DNA of 20,547 nt from JAJZEO01 sp964477345 (GTDB lineage: Bacteria > Chlamydiota > Chlamydiia > Chlamydiales > 2-12-FULL-49-11): the NCBI GenBank assembly GCA_964477345.1, contig CAYZDL010000021.1:1-20547 (forward strand). The letters are read 5' to 3'. The translations under genes were made by a program, and so were the position numbers. How positions within the stretch are numbered: the first letter of the stretch is position 1; each line of letters begins with the position of its first letter. This document shows positions 13,680 through 20,547 of this stretch, piece after piece. The notes under the pieces were generated by a model. It had not been told where the DNA came from. It did no database searches and was given only the letters and a program-made list of their open reading frames with translations.

Positions 13680-15086
13680 ATGCAAAGAGTGTTCGATTGG
13701 ATCAAAGATTCCCGATCGAGGGGAGTTGTCATCCTCTCGGGATGCTTTTGTATCATTTTTCTCTGGGCTATGATTGTTTTGGCCACAGATGATCGGCACA
13801 ATCTTCATCCAGGTAAACGTGTAGGTGGATACACTTACGAGAGGGGTGATTTTGATCGGATGATCATCGAATTCCCCGAGCTAATGTGGCTTACTGGTGC
13901 TGAGGAGGCGTGTGCCTTTTTGCCAAGAGGTGTTTCATGTGTCCGAGTATTTGGCGAAGAATCAACTGCATTTGATTGCGCAGTCAAAGCTATTCGTGCT
14001 GTAGATCTTTTTATCAGTGGTGATTATCCTGATTATCTCGAATTTGTTTCAGTTATGTCGTCTGATCGGAAACTACTATGGGACCAATTTCTTAGATCGA
14101 AGAATCAAATTAATTTCGTTATCCAACATATGTCGAGTTTAACCCGTCAAGAAATCACCGATGCATTAAAATTCGCCATTATACTTAGTGAAATGAAGGC
14201 TTCAAAAGCCCTTCAGGCTAAAGCGTGGATCTACCAGATCTCTGCCGATGATAAAGAGAACTTGTTAGACGAAGTGATTGATACCCATCCCGAGGTTTTT
14301 CCCAGCTTTTCCAAGATGAGTTTTAAGCAAAAAGGACTTGCATTATCTCTTATTAAGACGATTCCTTTGGATAGACTTTTTACTTTCACTTCGCTTTACC
14401 AAATTATGCAAAAGATCAAAGAAGAGCAACTTGTGAAGAAGAACCGAGATTTGTTTGAACTGATCTCGTTTTTGCATCAATGTAGGCTTAGTGGACGCGA
14501 TTTGGCCTCTGATCAAACTTCAAGAGAGGGATTAGATGAAAAAGTGTTTGCAAATCATCAACTATTCCGACAGGCTAATTTGATTTGTGACTCTTCTTCA
14601 ATTGAAGAGGGATTTCAATACTATATTTTTGGACGATCTTTGTGGTTGGGGTTGGACTTTTCGACGCCTCTTGATCGAACCTTAACATTTATAGGAGCAA
14701 TCCTTAATTGTTATTCTCCTGCTGAAGGAGGAGTTATTAAAGAGACTTTCTTATCATTGAGTCCTCAAGATATCTCTCTACTTGTCGATGAGATCGAAGA
14801 GTTATCTACGACGAATCAAGACTTCTATCAATACTTTGCCTCGGTAATCACTTATCTACAAAAGAATTTCAAGTTGGGTCGCTCTCAAGAAGAGAGATTG
14901 TCGAATTCAATTACCCTCGCTTTTCCTTTTTTATCGAAACTCTATTTCTTGAATCAATCGCTCAGTAAGCGTTCTAAGCACCAACTAGATTTTAAGGAAA
15001 TTTCTCTGGCTGCGAAGCAAAATCCGGATCTATTTAAGCAAGGAAGCCCCTCTATCGATAAAAAGGGAAGGGTCCATTTAAAATAG
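13680..15086 (+). CDS. Unrecognised protein with one N-terminal TM segment
   Basis: I do not recognise this 468-residue protein. After a basic start (MQRVFDWIKDSRSRG), one hydrophobic segment at about 16-37 (VVILSGCFCIIFLWAMIVLA) acts as an anchor or uncleaved signal. The rest is hydrophilic and mostly helical, with Leu-rich amphipathic helices from about residue 130 to the end. It ends in a basic, Gly/Ser-containing tail (GSPSIDKKGRVHLK). No catalytic motif is visible. Three Cys lie near residues 83-106. The topology predicts a large periplasmic domain if inserted N-in. It has its own promoter (13628-13657), 83 bases after the MscS gene, and is convergent with the NADH dehydrogenase gene. 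The gene looks real from its uninterrupted, protein-like length. Confidence 0.65.
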   Translation: MQRVFDWIKDSRSRGVVILSGCFCIIFLWAMIVLATDDRHNLHPGKRVGGYTYERGDFDRMIIEFPELMWLTGAEEACAFLPRGVSCVRVFGEESTAFDCAVKAIRAVDLFISGDYPDYLEFVSVMSSDRKLLWDQFLRSKNQINFVIQHMSSLTRQEITDALKFAIILSEMKASKALQAKAWIYQISADDKENLLDEVIDTHPEVFPSFSKMSFKQKGLALSLIKTIPLDRLFTFTSLYQIMQKIKEEQLVKKNRDLFELISFLHQCRLSGRDLASDQTSREGLDEKVFANHQLFRQANLICDSSSIEEGFQYYIFGRSLWLGLDFSTPLDRTLTFIGAILNCYSPAEGGVIKETFLSLSPQDISLLVDEIEELSTTNQDFYQYFASVITYLQKNFKLGRSQEERLSNSITLAFPFLSKLYFLNQSLSKRSKHQLDFKEISLAAKQNPDLFKQGSPSIDKKGRVHLK

Positions 15087-15112
15087 GATTAAGGAAAGGT
15101 GCAGGGATTAAT

Positions 15113-16828
15113 TTAGCTGGCTTTGGAGTCTGGAAAATCGGTGTCTATGGCCTTTGAAACATCCCCTATGTCGAGATGAAGACCTTCTATTAATTGTTTG
15201 TTTTTTTCAAGGCGGCTCTCTTCCGTTTTCTTAAATTGGACACGTAGATCGCCAAAATTGGTCATCAAGATGTGAAAGTCAGCACGTCTGATGGCAATTA
15301 GTTCACAATTTTTTATGCATCTTACGGTGGCGATTCGCTTTTTTTGATTGAGAAGAGCCATTTCTCCAAAGAATTCCCCTTTACCCAAAGTCGCCAGCCT
15401 TTTTTCAGTCTTATCTTTAGTTTCGAGGATCTCTACAGCTCCATCTACAATGATGTAAAGATAATCTCCTACGTCCCCTTTATGGAAAATGATGTCTCCT
15501 TCAGTGTAATGAAGATGGGTAATCCCACTTTTAACTTCTGCTTTTAGCTGTACCGATTCTTGGGGTACAAACATGTCTAATATCCAAGAAACTAAAACCT
15601 TAAGCTTTCGGTTGATCCCAGGAAGTTTTGCCCAGTAGGCAATTCGCCAAAATACCCATGCGATAAAGCCTGACATTCTAATAAATCCAAAAAGCTCTGC
15701 AATCGCCCTTCTATGACCAAGGGCTGCCATTAATCCGAGTTCTTTGAAGGTAAACTTTGCAAGGGGCTGTTTTGTCACATAGGCTTTGATATTTTTTGCT
15801 ACCGATTTCCCTTCTCTGACAGCAAATTGAGCCGTAGGAGGGCAATAGAACCCGGTTTTTGCGGGTAGTGGGATGGCAGCACAATCTCCTATAGCCCAAA
15901 CATTGTTAGTCCCTTTTACCTTAAGAAATTCATCGGTTAATATCCTCTCTTTCATCATTTCAAATGGGAGCGTCTCTAAGAGAGGGTTGGGGGTTGATGG
16001 AACACTGGAAACGATCGTTTTTGCTGGAATTTTAGTACCATCTTCAAGTAGAGCTTCGTTTGGTGTTGCTGATACAAGGTGTTTATTAAAAATGATTTCC
16101 ACACCCCGCTTTTGCAATAATTTTCCGGCATAGATACCGAGGCGAGCAGGCATTTCTCGATCAACCAGTCGATCCTTGCTGTGGACAAGAACAACACGTA
16201 GCTCATTAGGATCTAGGGTTTTATACTCTTTAGCGAGCTTTCGGGCTAGGTCATTGATCTCAGCGACAACTTCAACACCTGAAAATCCGCCACCACCTAC
16301 GACGAAGGTGAGAAGATGCTTTCGAATTTCATGGTTTTCTTCAAAAGCTGCTGTCTCAATCACATCAATAACGCGGTTTCTTAGTTTAAAGGCATCTGCA
16401 AGACATTTAAAGGGGAGAGCATGTTCATGAAGGCCGCCAGGAGAATTCCTAAAATCGGTCACGTTTCCTAAGGCGATGATTAAGTGGTCGTAGTGAACCT
16501 CAAGATCCGTGTGAGTAAAGTTAGGTGAAAGAGTCACAATCTGATTTTCAATGTCAATTTCAGAAATTTCTCTTACATAGAGTCGTGTATGTTTTAACAG
16601 GGTATGAAGAGCCGATACAGAGTCTAAGACTCCCAGCGAGCCTCCAACAACTTCTGCAAGCATCGGTTGGTAGGTAAAGTAGTTATCGCGATTAACGAGA
16701 ATGATTTCATACTCGTCTCGCATATGCTTGAATTGCTTTTGTAACTCCAAAGCCGCATAAACGCCCCCAAAACCGGCACCAAGAATCACAATATTTTTCT
16801 TTTTCTTGATTCTTACCTTCTTATGCAT
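15113..16828 (-). CDS. ndh: Type II NADH dehydrogenase fused to a cyclic-nucleotide-binding domain
   Basis: A 571-residue flavoprotein that would pass electrons from NADH to quinone at the inner membrane without pumping protons. The FAD-binding GxGxxG is GAGFGG (17-22). The NADH-binding motif is VVGGGGFSGVE (176-186). The second FAD contact is VWAIGDCAAIP (310-320), and PPTAQFAVREG (330-340) is characteristic of NDH-2. A hydrophobic/basic stretch near 380-420 could attach it to the membrane. Uniquely, residues about 440-520 form a CRP/cAMP-type binding domain, with phosphate-cassette-like FGEMALLNQKKRIAT (487-501) that keeps the Glu and Arg. A charged 50-residue tail follows. GAGGGA lies 6 bases before the ATG. 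Nucleotide control of the dehydrogenase is inferred. Confidence 0.85.
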   Translation of the reverse strand: MHKKVRIKKKKNIVILGAGFGGVYAALELQKQFKHMRDEYEIILVNRDNYFTYQPMLAEVVGGSLGVLDSVSALHTLLKHTRLYVREISEIDIENQIVTLSPNFTHTDLEVHYDHLIIALGNVTDFRNSPGGLHEHALPFKCLADAFKLRNRVIDVIETAAFEENHEIRKHLLTFVVGGGGFSGVEVVAEINDLARKLAKEYKTLDPNELRVVLVHSKDRLVDREMPARLGIYAGKLLQKRGVEIIFNKHLVSATPNEALLEDGTKIPAKTIVSSVPSTPNPLLETLPFEMMKERILTDEFLKVKGTNNVWAIGDCAAIPLPAKTGFYCPPTAQFAVREGKSVAKNIKAYVTKQPLAKFTFKELGLMAALGHRRAIAELFGFIRMSGFIAWVFWRIAYWAKLPGINRKLKVLVSWILDMFVPQESVQLKAEVKSGITHLHYTEGDIIFHKGDVGDYLYIIVDGAVEILETKDKTEKRLATLGKGEFFGEMALLNQKKRIATVRCIKNCELIAIRRADFHILMTNFGDLRVQFKKTEESRLEKNKQLIEGLHLDIGDVSKAIDTDFPDSKAS

Positions 16829-17139
16829 AAGTCATCCCTCTATATACCGCTCGTGATTCAAAAATTAGTTTTTTCATCGCTGCCATCGTAGCCTTTGAAT
16901 TTGCTAAAAACTCGCCCGTTTCTAACAGAGCTCGTTTTTGGCAGCGGTTAACACCTAATTCAAATTCAGCACGCTAGCTTCGAAAATTCCCCATTTTTGA
17001 AGTTCTCCCAGTATATTTAATTATGGTTATAGAAATTATAAATAACAACGAATTTCTTAATAATAATATAATAAGAAAGTTAAGTTATTTATGAGTACGT
17101 GCTGCATAATATTAGTAAAGATGTAGGGTGATAATAATC
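16829..17139. other. 311-bp divergent intergenic region
   Basis: This lies between the divergent NADH dehydrogenase and YwaF-like genes, and I find no gene in it. It holds an inverted-repeat block (16878-16968) and a strongly AT-rich stretch (about 17020-17095) containing TATAAT at 17067-17072, a possible -10 for the YwaF-like gene without a good -35. It probably carries both promoters. Confidence 0.6.
16878..16968. repeat. Overlapping inverted repeats in intergenic DNA
   Basis: CGCTGCCA (16878-16885) pairs perfectly with TGGCAGCG (16939-16946). TGAATTTG (16896-16903) pairs perfectly with CAAATTCA (16961-16968). The two pairs interleave, so they cannot both form a simple nested hairpin. It may be a decayed mobile repeat or a structured leader. 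Confidence 0.4.
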
Positions 17140-17823
17140 ATGCAACATGGGATTTTTTTAATTGGGAGCGGTCTCTGGTTTTTTCAGTGGAGTGTGGTTC
17201 TTTTTATCCTTGGGGGATTGTCTTTGGGTGCGGCTCTTCTTTCAAGAGAAGAGCGGGTCAAATTTGGACAGATTATCGGTTTTTGTTTACTGTTTTTGGT
17301 CTATTTCAAGCAGTTTTACTACGGTTATTTGGGGATCTGGAGTTTACACGTGCTACCGCTCGAACTTTGCAATTTCATGACTTTTTCGGCGATTTTTTGT
17401 CTTTATACTAAGGATCAATGGTGCTACGAACTATCAATCTTTCTGGGGATTATTGCCCCAATACAAGCTTTTGTTTCCCCTGCGATTCTTTATGGAAGTG
17501 ATCTGATTCTTTTTCTTATTTACTACATCGAGCATATTTTGGTGGTGTTTGCCCCCATTTATTTGACTTTCTTTTTAGGGATGAGGCCAAGAAAGCTCTC
17601 TTGGTTCAAAACTCCTATGGCTTTTAGCTTGGTTGTTCCCTTTATCATGGTGCTTAACTATTTGTTCGATACAAATTTTATGTTTCTTGCAGTAAGGCCT
17701 GATCTTAGCCACCCATTTAACTTTGGAGATTGGCCGCTCTACATTTTGGTTTGGATAGGGGCATTGTTGGCTAGCAGCTTTGTGATATCACGCTGTTTTG
17801 CTGTGAGCCATAAGTTGAAATGA
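17140..17823 (+). CDS. YwaF/TMEM164-like integral membrane protein
   Basis: A polytopic membrane protein of 227 residues from the ATG at 17140 (231 from the GTG at 17128). I prefer the ATG because AGGGTG lies 9 bases before it. It has about seven TM segments. Family-like positions are LPLELCNF in the third segment, a short YTKDQW loop, IAPIQAFVSPAIL, then YIEHILVVFAPIYL with the conserved His, and near the end a TNFMFLAVRP motif followed by FGDWPLYILVW. These match the TIGR02206/YwaF family, related to eukaryotic TMEM164. The bacterial function is unknown to me. An acyltransferase role is only an extrapolation from TMEM164. The 3' end overlaps the convergent dus gene by 53 bases. Confidence 0.72.
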   Translation: MQHGIFLIGSGLWFFQWSVVLFILGGLSLGAALLSREERVKFGQIIGFCLLFLVYFKQFYYGYLGIWSLHVLPLELCNFMTFSAIFCLYTKDQWCYELSIFLGIIAPIQAFVSPAILYGSDLILFLIYYIEHILVVFAPIYLTFFLGMRPRKLSWFKTPMAFSLVVPFIMVLNYLFDTNFMFLAVRPDLSHPFNFGDWPLYILVWIGALLASSFVISRCFAVSHKLK

Positions 17824-18751
17824 GGTGTTCGAGAAATTGATGGGGGTTTTCTTCTCGGCAGGTGAGAATTTGAGGTCTTAGTTCCATAAGCTCTGGCGTA
17901 TATTGGAAGAGAAAAGATCCAAGCTGTTTTAATTGATTGATTTGTGTTCGTATGGGCGCACTTAAATGGAATTTGAAATAACTTCGAATATAATTTTCTG
18001 TATCTTCCCAGTTTGAGGGGGTGTGGTCTACCTGAAAAAGGGCCTTTGTTTTGTGAAAGATCCAAGGATCTATTACGGCCCCTCTTCCAATCATGATGGC
18101 ATCGCATCCAGTCATTTCGAGCATGCGTACGACATCTTGAGGCGTTTTAATGTCTCCATTGCCAACAAGAGGGATTTTTAGAAGCTTTTTTGCCCGCGCG
18201 ATTAAGCTCCAATCAGCAGGGGGTTTGTACCCATCAAATTTTGTGCGTGGATGCAAAGTTATGAATGCCGCTCCAGCCTCTTGGGCAGCGAGGAGATTTT
18301 CAGAAAAAAGGGTAGTATCGTTAAATCCCGAGCGTAATTTGACTGTAACTGGAACTTTTGACGGTAGTGCTACATCGGCCATTGCTTTCGTAATTTCATA
18401 GAGTAGATCAGGCGTCTTCAAAAGGGAAGAGCCCGCGCCTCTTCCTGTCACAGTATTGGAGGGGCAACCGCAATTGAGGTCAACACGTGGGGCACCCCTT
18501 TGAATTAGAGCCAGGGTCATTTCAGCCATGAGATGAGGGATGGAGCCCATAATCTGTGCAGCTTGTGGAATGGGATAGGTATCGTTGGGAGCGTACTTCT
18601 TTGCTAGGCTTGAGACATGGGCATTGCAAGGAACCCTGAGAAATTCTGTCGAGGCTTCATCAAATCCGCCTATAGTAGCTATCGCTTTACGAAATGGCTG
18701 ACAACCAACACCTTCCATTGGAGCTAAAAAAAGCTTGGGGCAACGGCTCAC
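17771..18751 (-). CDS. dus: tRNA-dihydrouridine synthase (DusC-like)
   Basis: An FMN enzyme that reduces a uridine in tRNA to dihydrouridine. In the 326-aa form, LAPMEGV (9-15) is the FMN-binding start of the TIM barrel, and VDLNCGCPS (90-98) contains the catalytic Cys96. LHPRTKFDGY, GNGDI and GCDAIMIGRGA follow in family order. The closely spaced NCGCPS and MEGV resemble DusC more than DusA or DusB; the exact target position cannot be decided here. Start: the frame extends to an ATG at 18799, but the GTG at 18751 overlaps the MATE stop as GTGA and has GGAAGAGG just upstream. It also removes 16 low-complexity residues, so I prefer it. It is translationally coupled to the MATE gene. Confidence 0.88.
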   Translation of the reverse strand: MSRCPKLFLAPMEGVGCQPFRKAIATIGGFDEASTEFLRVPCNAHVSSLAKKYAPNDTYPIPQAAQIMGSIPHLMAEMTLALIQRGAPRVDLNCGCPSNTVTGRGAGSSLLKTPDLLYEITKAMADVALPSKVPVTVKLRSGFNDTTLFSENLLAAQEAGAAFITLHPRTKFDGYKPPADWSLIARAKKLLKIPLVGNGDIKTPQDVVRMLEMTGCDAIMIGRGAVIDPWIFHKTKALFQVDHTPSNWEDTENYIRSYFKFHLSAPIRTQINQLKQLGSFLFQYTPELMELRPQILTCREENPHQFLEHLISTYGSQQNSVISQSC

Positions 18752-20148
18752 TGAACCTCTTCCGGAACTTCTTGTTTTAGAAGTTCTTTTTTCTTCCATT
18801 TTCCGGTAAGGAATCTTGAATAGTTAATTGCGCAAGCTGCGAAAGCATAGAAGACCCAGATGTAAAAAGCCACATCGATAGTTGCTTTGGGAAGAATGAC
18901 AAAGAAGTAGGTTGGAATCAGCATGAAAAACCAGATGCTGAGGGCTCCTGCAACTAATAAAAACATCGTATCTCCCGCTGCAGTTAGAGCACCATTAATG
19001 GCCCATCTTACATTTTCAAAGAAGATGTAGAAGAGCGACATTGCTAAACCAAGTTTTGTGTAATATTTCACAGTGGCCAAGTCAACTGTCGAAAAATCAA
19101 CCGTAAGTTCAAGGGCTTCGGGATTGCTGAAAAACCAATCGACCAGTATTGAGGGTCTCAAAAGTAAAAATAGTGAGGCAAAAAGCATGAAAATGGCGTT
19201 TAGTTTGATCGCTGATGTGAGAACCTTTTTTACTTTTTCAGGAGTTTTTGCACCGATGAAATTGCCCACAAGGGCAATGACCCCTTTTTCAAGCCCCATT
19301 CCGAAGAAGAGGAATAGCAGCAAGATGCTTTGAACGACACTGGCAACCAAGATGTGAATATTCGAAATTTGGGCCATCATGTGATAAAAGACTGCCCAGG
19401 CAAGTATTTCAATGGCAACGAAAACAGAAGGGGGGAGACCGACCTTAAGAGTTTTGATAAAAAGCTCTTTATTAAACTGATAATGGGCAGTTCCATATTT
19501 TTCTCTATTTTTTCTACGGAGAAAAAGAACGGCTAAAATGATTACCTCAACGAGAGTCCCAATTCCTGTGGCTATTGCAGCCCCTTTGGTCCCCATGCTG
19601 GGGAAATACCCCTTGATTCCAAAGATAAATATAGGGTCGAGGCAAATATTAATTGCATTCCCTAAGATAGCAAGCCATTGCATGATCTTAGTATTTCCTC
19701 GCCCAATGTAAAACCCTCCCAAGGCTGTTAACAAAGTAAAGACAGGTCCTGAGAGCATAAAAAAGCGGAAAAAGTCATATTCATGAGGTTTAGTGACTGG
19801 ATTATAGATCATCCAAGAACCTACGAAAGCCAAAAAAGAGAAAACGACGATTGAGCCAATTGAGAACCAGATCATTTGCCATACAGGACGCCCCAGTTGA
19901 TCGTATTTTTTGGCTCCATTGTATTGGGAGACAAACACTTCTGACATAGCTCCCATTGTTACAAAGGAGAGGATAAAGACCCAGCCCAGAGTACTTGCTT
20001 GTACGGCCCCGTTAAGGGCTTCTGTTGAATACATTGAGAGAAAAAGACGATCTACGAAGATCATCAACATCATCGAAAAGAAGCTAACCATCATTGGAGA
20101 GGATAATCTCCAAAGCTCACCNNNNNNNNNNCAAATACCTATATTCAT
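18748..20148 (-). CDS. MATE-family efflux transporter, N-terminus crosses a gap
   Basis: About 466 residues with some 12 TM segments, the standard MATE size. Near the N-terminus it has ELWRLSSPMMVSFFSMMLMIFVDRLFLS, split here by family: the first-helix pattern (LW-LS-PMM) and the VDR-F segment typical of MATE helices 1-2 are both visible. Later come GAMSEVFVSQYNGA and, at the start of the second half, GLEKGVIALVGNFIGA. The two Q/N-G-A loops are the internal-repeat landmarks. It should export a cation or drug using an ion gradient; the substrate is unknown. The N-run at 20122-20131 replaces residues after MNIGI, so the start at 20148 is provisional. It has only a weak AAGAATAAG upstream. It forms an overlapping pair with dus. 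Confidence 0.85.
   Translation of the reverse strand: MNIGIXXXXGELWRLSSPMMVSFFSMMLMIFVDRLFLSMYSTEALNGAVQASTLGWVFILSFVTMGAMSEVFVSQYNGAKKYDQLGRPVWQMIWFSIGSIVVFSFLAFVGSWMIYNPVTKPHEYDFFRFFMLSGPVFTLLTALGGFYIGRGNTKIMQWLAILGNAINICLDPIFIFGIKGYFPSMGTKGAAIATGIGTLVEVIILAVLFLRRKNREKYGTAHYQFNKELFIKTLKVGLPPSVFVAIEILAWAVFYHMMAQISNIHILVASVVQSILLLFLFFGMGLEKGVIALVGNFIGAKTPEKVKKVLTSAIKLNAIFMLFASLFLLLRPSILVDWFFSNPEALELTVDFSTVDLATVKYYTKLGLAMSLFYIFFENVRWAINGALTAAGDTMFLLVAGALSIWFFMLIPTYFFVILPKATIDVAFYIWVFYAFAACAINYSRFLTGKWKKKELLKQEVPEEVQ
20122..20131. other. Assembly gap (10 N) near the MATE N-terminus
   Basis: Run of N six codons into the MATE frame. Both flanks look native and the frame holds across it as written. 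Confidence 0.95.
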
Positions 20149-20334
20149 TTCTTATTCTTTTTGACAAGATGGATGCTTTCACATCAGATTAAAAACTTGA
20201 AAATCAACTGAGCAGATCAATCAAAATGGCTATGTTGACTATAGCTGGATAAGGTCTTGGTGTGCCATGAGCTAAAATAAGTTGTTAATTACTTGGGGCT
20301 AATTCTGCCAGAAAGAGGAATAAAAGAAAACTCC

Positions 20335-20363
20335 TTGTCAAAAAAAGGATGTTGTCCTATCGT
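20335..20363 (+). promoter_or_regulatory. Candidate promoter of the tRNA pair
   Basis: TTGTCA (20335-20340, 5/6), 17 bases, then TATCGT (20358-20363, 4/6), about 50 bases before the tRNA-Ala. The spacing is ideal and the -10 is weak. Confidence 0.45.
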
Positions 20364-20413
20364 TGTGTCTTCTCTTTTGCCGGACATGTTTACCAATAGC
20401 CAATGGCAAATAA

Positions 20414-20486
20414 GGGGACTTAGCTCAGTTGGTAGAGCGTCTGATTTGCATTCAGAAGGTCAGGAGTTCGAATCTCCTAGTCTCCA
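20414..20486 (+). tRNA. tRNA-Ala (anticodon TGC)
   Basis: A full cloverleaf of 73 bases. The acceptor stem GGGGACT pairs with AGTCTCC (one G-U), followed by discriminator A at 20486. The D-arm is GCTCAGTTGGTAGAGC. The anticodon stem TCTGA/TCAGA encloses the loop TTTGCAT with anticodon TGC. The T-arm contains GTTCGAATC. CCA is not encoded. Confidence 0.96.
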
Positions 20487-20492
20487 AATTTC

Positions 20493-20547
20493 GCGGTTAT
20501 AGCTCAGTTGGTTAGAGCGCGACACTGATAATGTCGAGGTCCCAAGT
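20493..20547 (+). tRNA. tRNA-Ile (anticodon GAT), truncated by window end
   Basis: Begins six bases after tRNA-Ala. The 5' acceptor strand is GCGGTTA, then the D-arm GCTCAGTTGGTTAGAGC, and the anticodon stem CGACA/TGTCG around CTGATAA with anticodon GAT. The T-arm and 3' acceptor strand lie beyond the window. Confidence 0.92.

Noticed and set aside
20293..20502. 69-codon frame running through tRNA-Ala
   Set aside because: Half of it is the translated tRNA gene, so it is not coding.
1..20547. CRISPR arrays, insertion sequences, prophage or integrase genes
   Set aside because: No regularly spaced repeats, transposase-like or integrase-like frames are visible. The only repeats are paralog- or promoter-level.

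Overview
The window looks like part of a scaffolded genome or metagenome-derived contig from a member of the Chlamydiota, probably an environmental, amoeba- or protist-associated lineage (Parachlamydiales/Simkaniales-like). This is inferred from the mix of genes. There is a tandem family of small proteins with two hydrophobic lobes, resembling chlamydial inclusion-membrane (Inc) proteins. There is also a large coiled-coil/hydrophobic protein paired with a YbjN/type-III-chaperone-like gene, a secreted exostosin-like glycosyltransferase, an intimin-type outer-membrane barrel, and several MFS/MATE transporters. No single marker gene proves the assignment. Four runs of N (10, 14, 10 and 10 bases) mark contig joins.

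Layout. Positions 1-3272 (plus strand): the 3' part of a NUDIX hydrolase gene, a passenger-less inverse-autotransporter (intimin-like) barrel, and an MFS transporter behind an AT-rich repeat region. Positions 3250-9709 (minus strand): a host-interaction-like island. In transcription order it holds five related Inc-like membrane proteins (called P1 to P5 here), a 640-residue effector-like protein, a small YbjN/chaperone-like protein and an exostosin-like glycosyltransferase. P1 and P2 have recognisable sigma70-type promoters, and a perfect 9-bp dyad sits on the P2 start region. P1 and P5 are cut by N-gaps, but both can be rebuilt.

Positions 9828-12100 (plus): a GT-A-like glycosyltransferase translationally coupled (ATGA) to a second MFS transporter. 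The transporter is broken by an assembly chimera: a reverse-strand metH fragment, 10 N and a nuoL fragment lie inside it. Positions 12097-16828: a YchJ/SEC-C protein, an MscS-type mechanosensitive channel, an unrecognised single-TM protein with a perfect TTGACA box, and a type II NADH dehydrogenase fused to a cyclic-nucleotide-binding domain. Positions 17140-20148: a YwaF/TMEM164-like membrane protein, a Dus tRNA-dihydrouridine synthase and a MATE transporter; the last two overlap by GTGA. The window ends with tRNA-Ala(TGC) and a truncated tRNA-Ile(GAT).

The most promising unexplained system is the minus-strand island at about 4283-9709. The paralogs share a bilobed hydrophobic core and a terminal signature of the form LRxxPvvGxflG, and they lie directly upstream of a membrane-active-looking protein and its likely chaperone. 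The most important caution is the metH/nuoL chimera at 11458-11620, which must not be read as biology.
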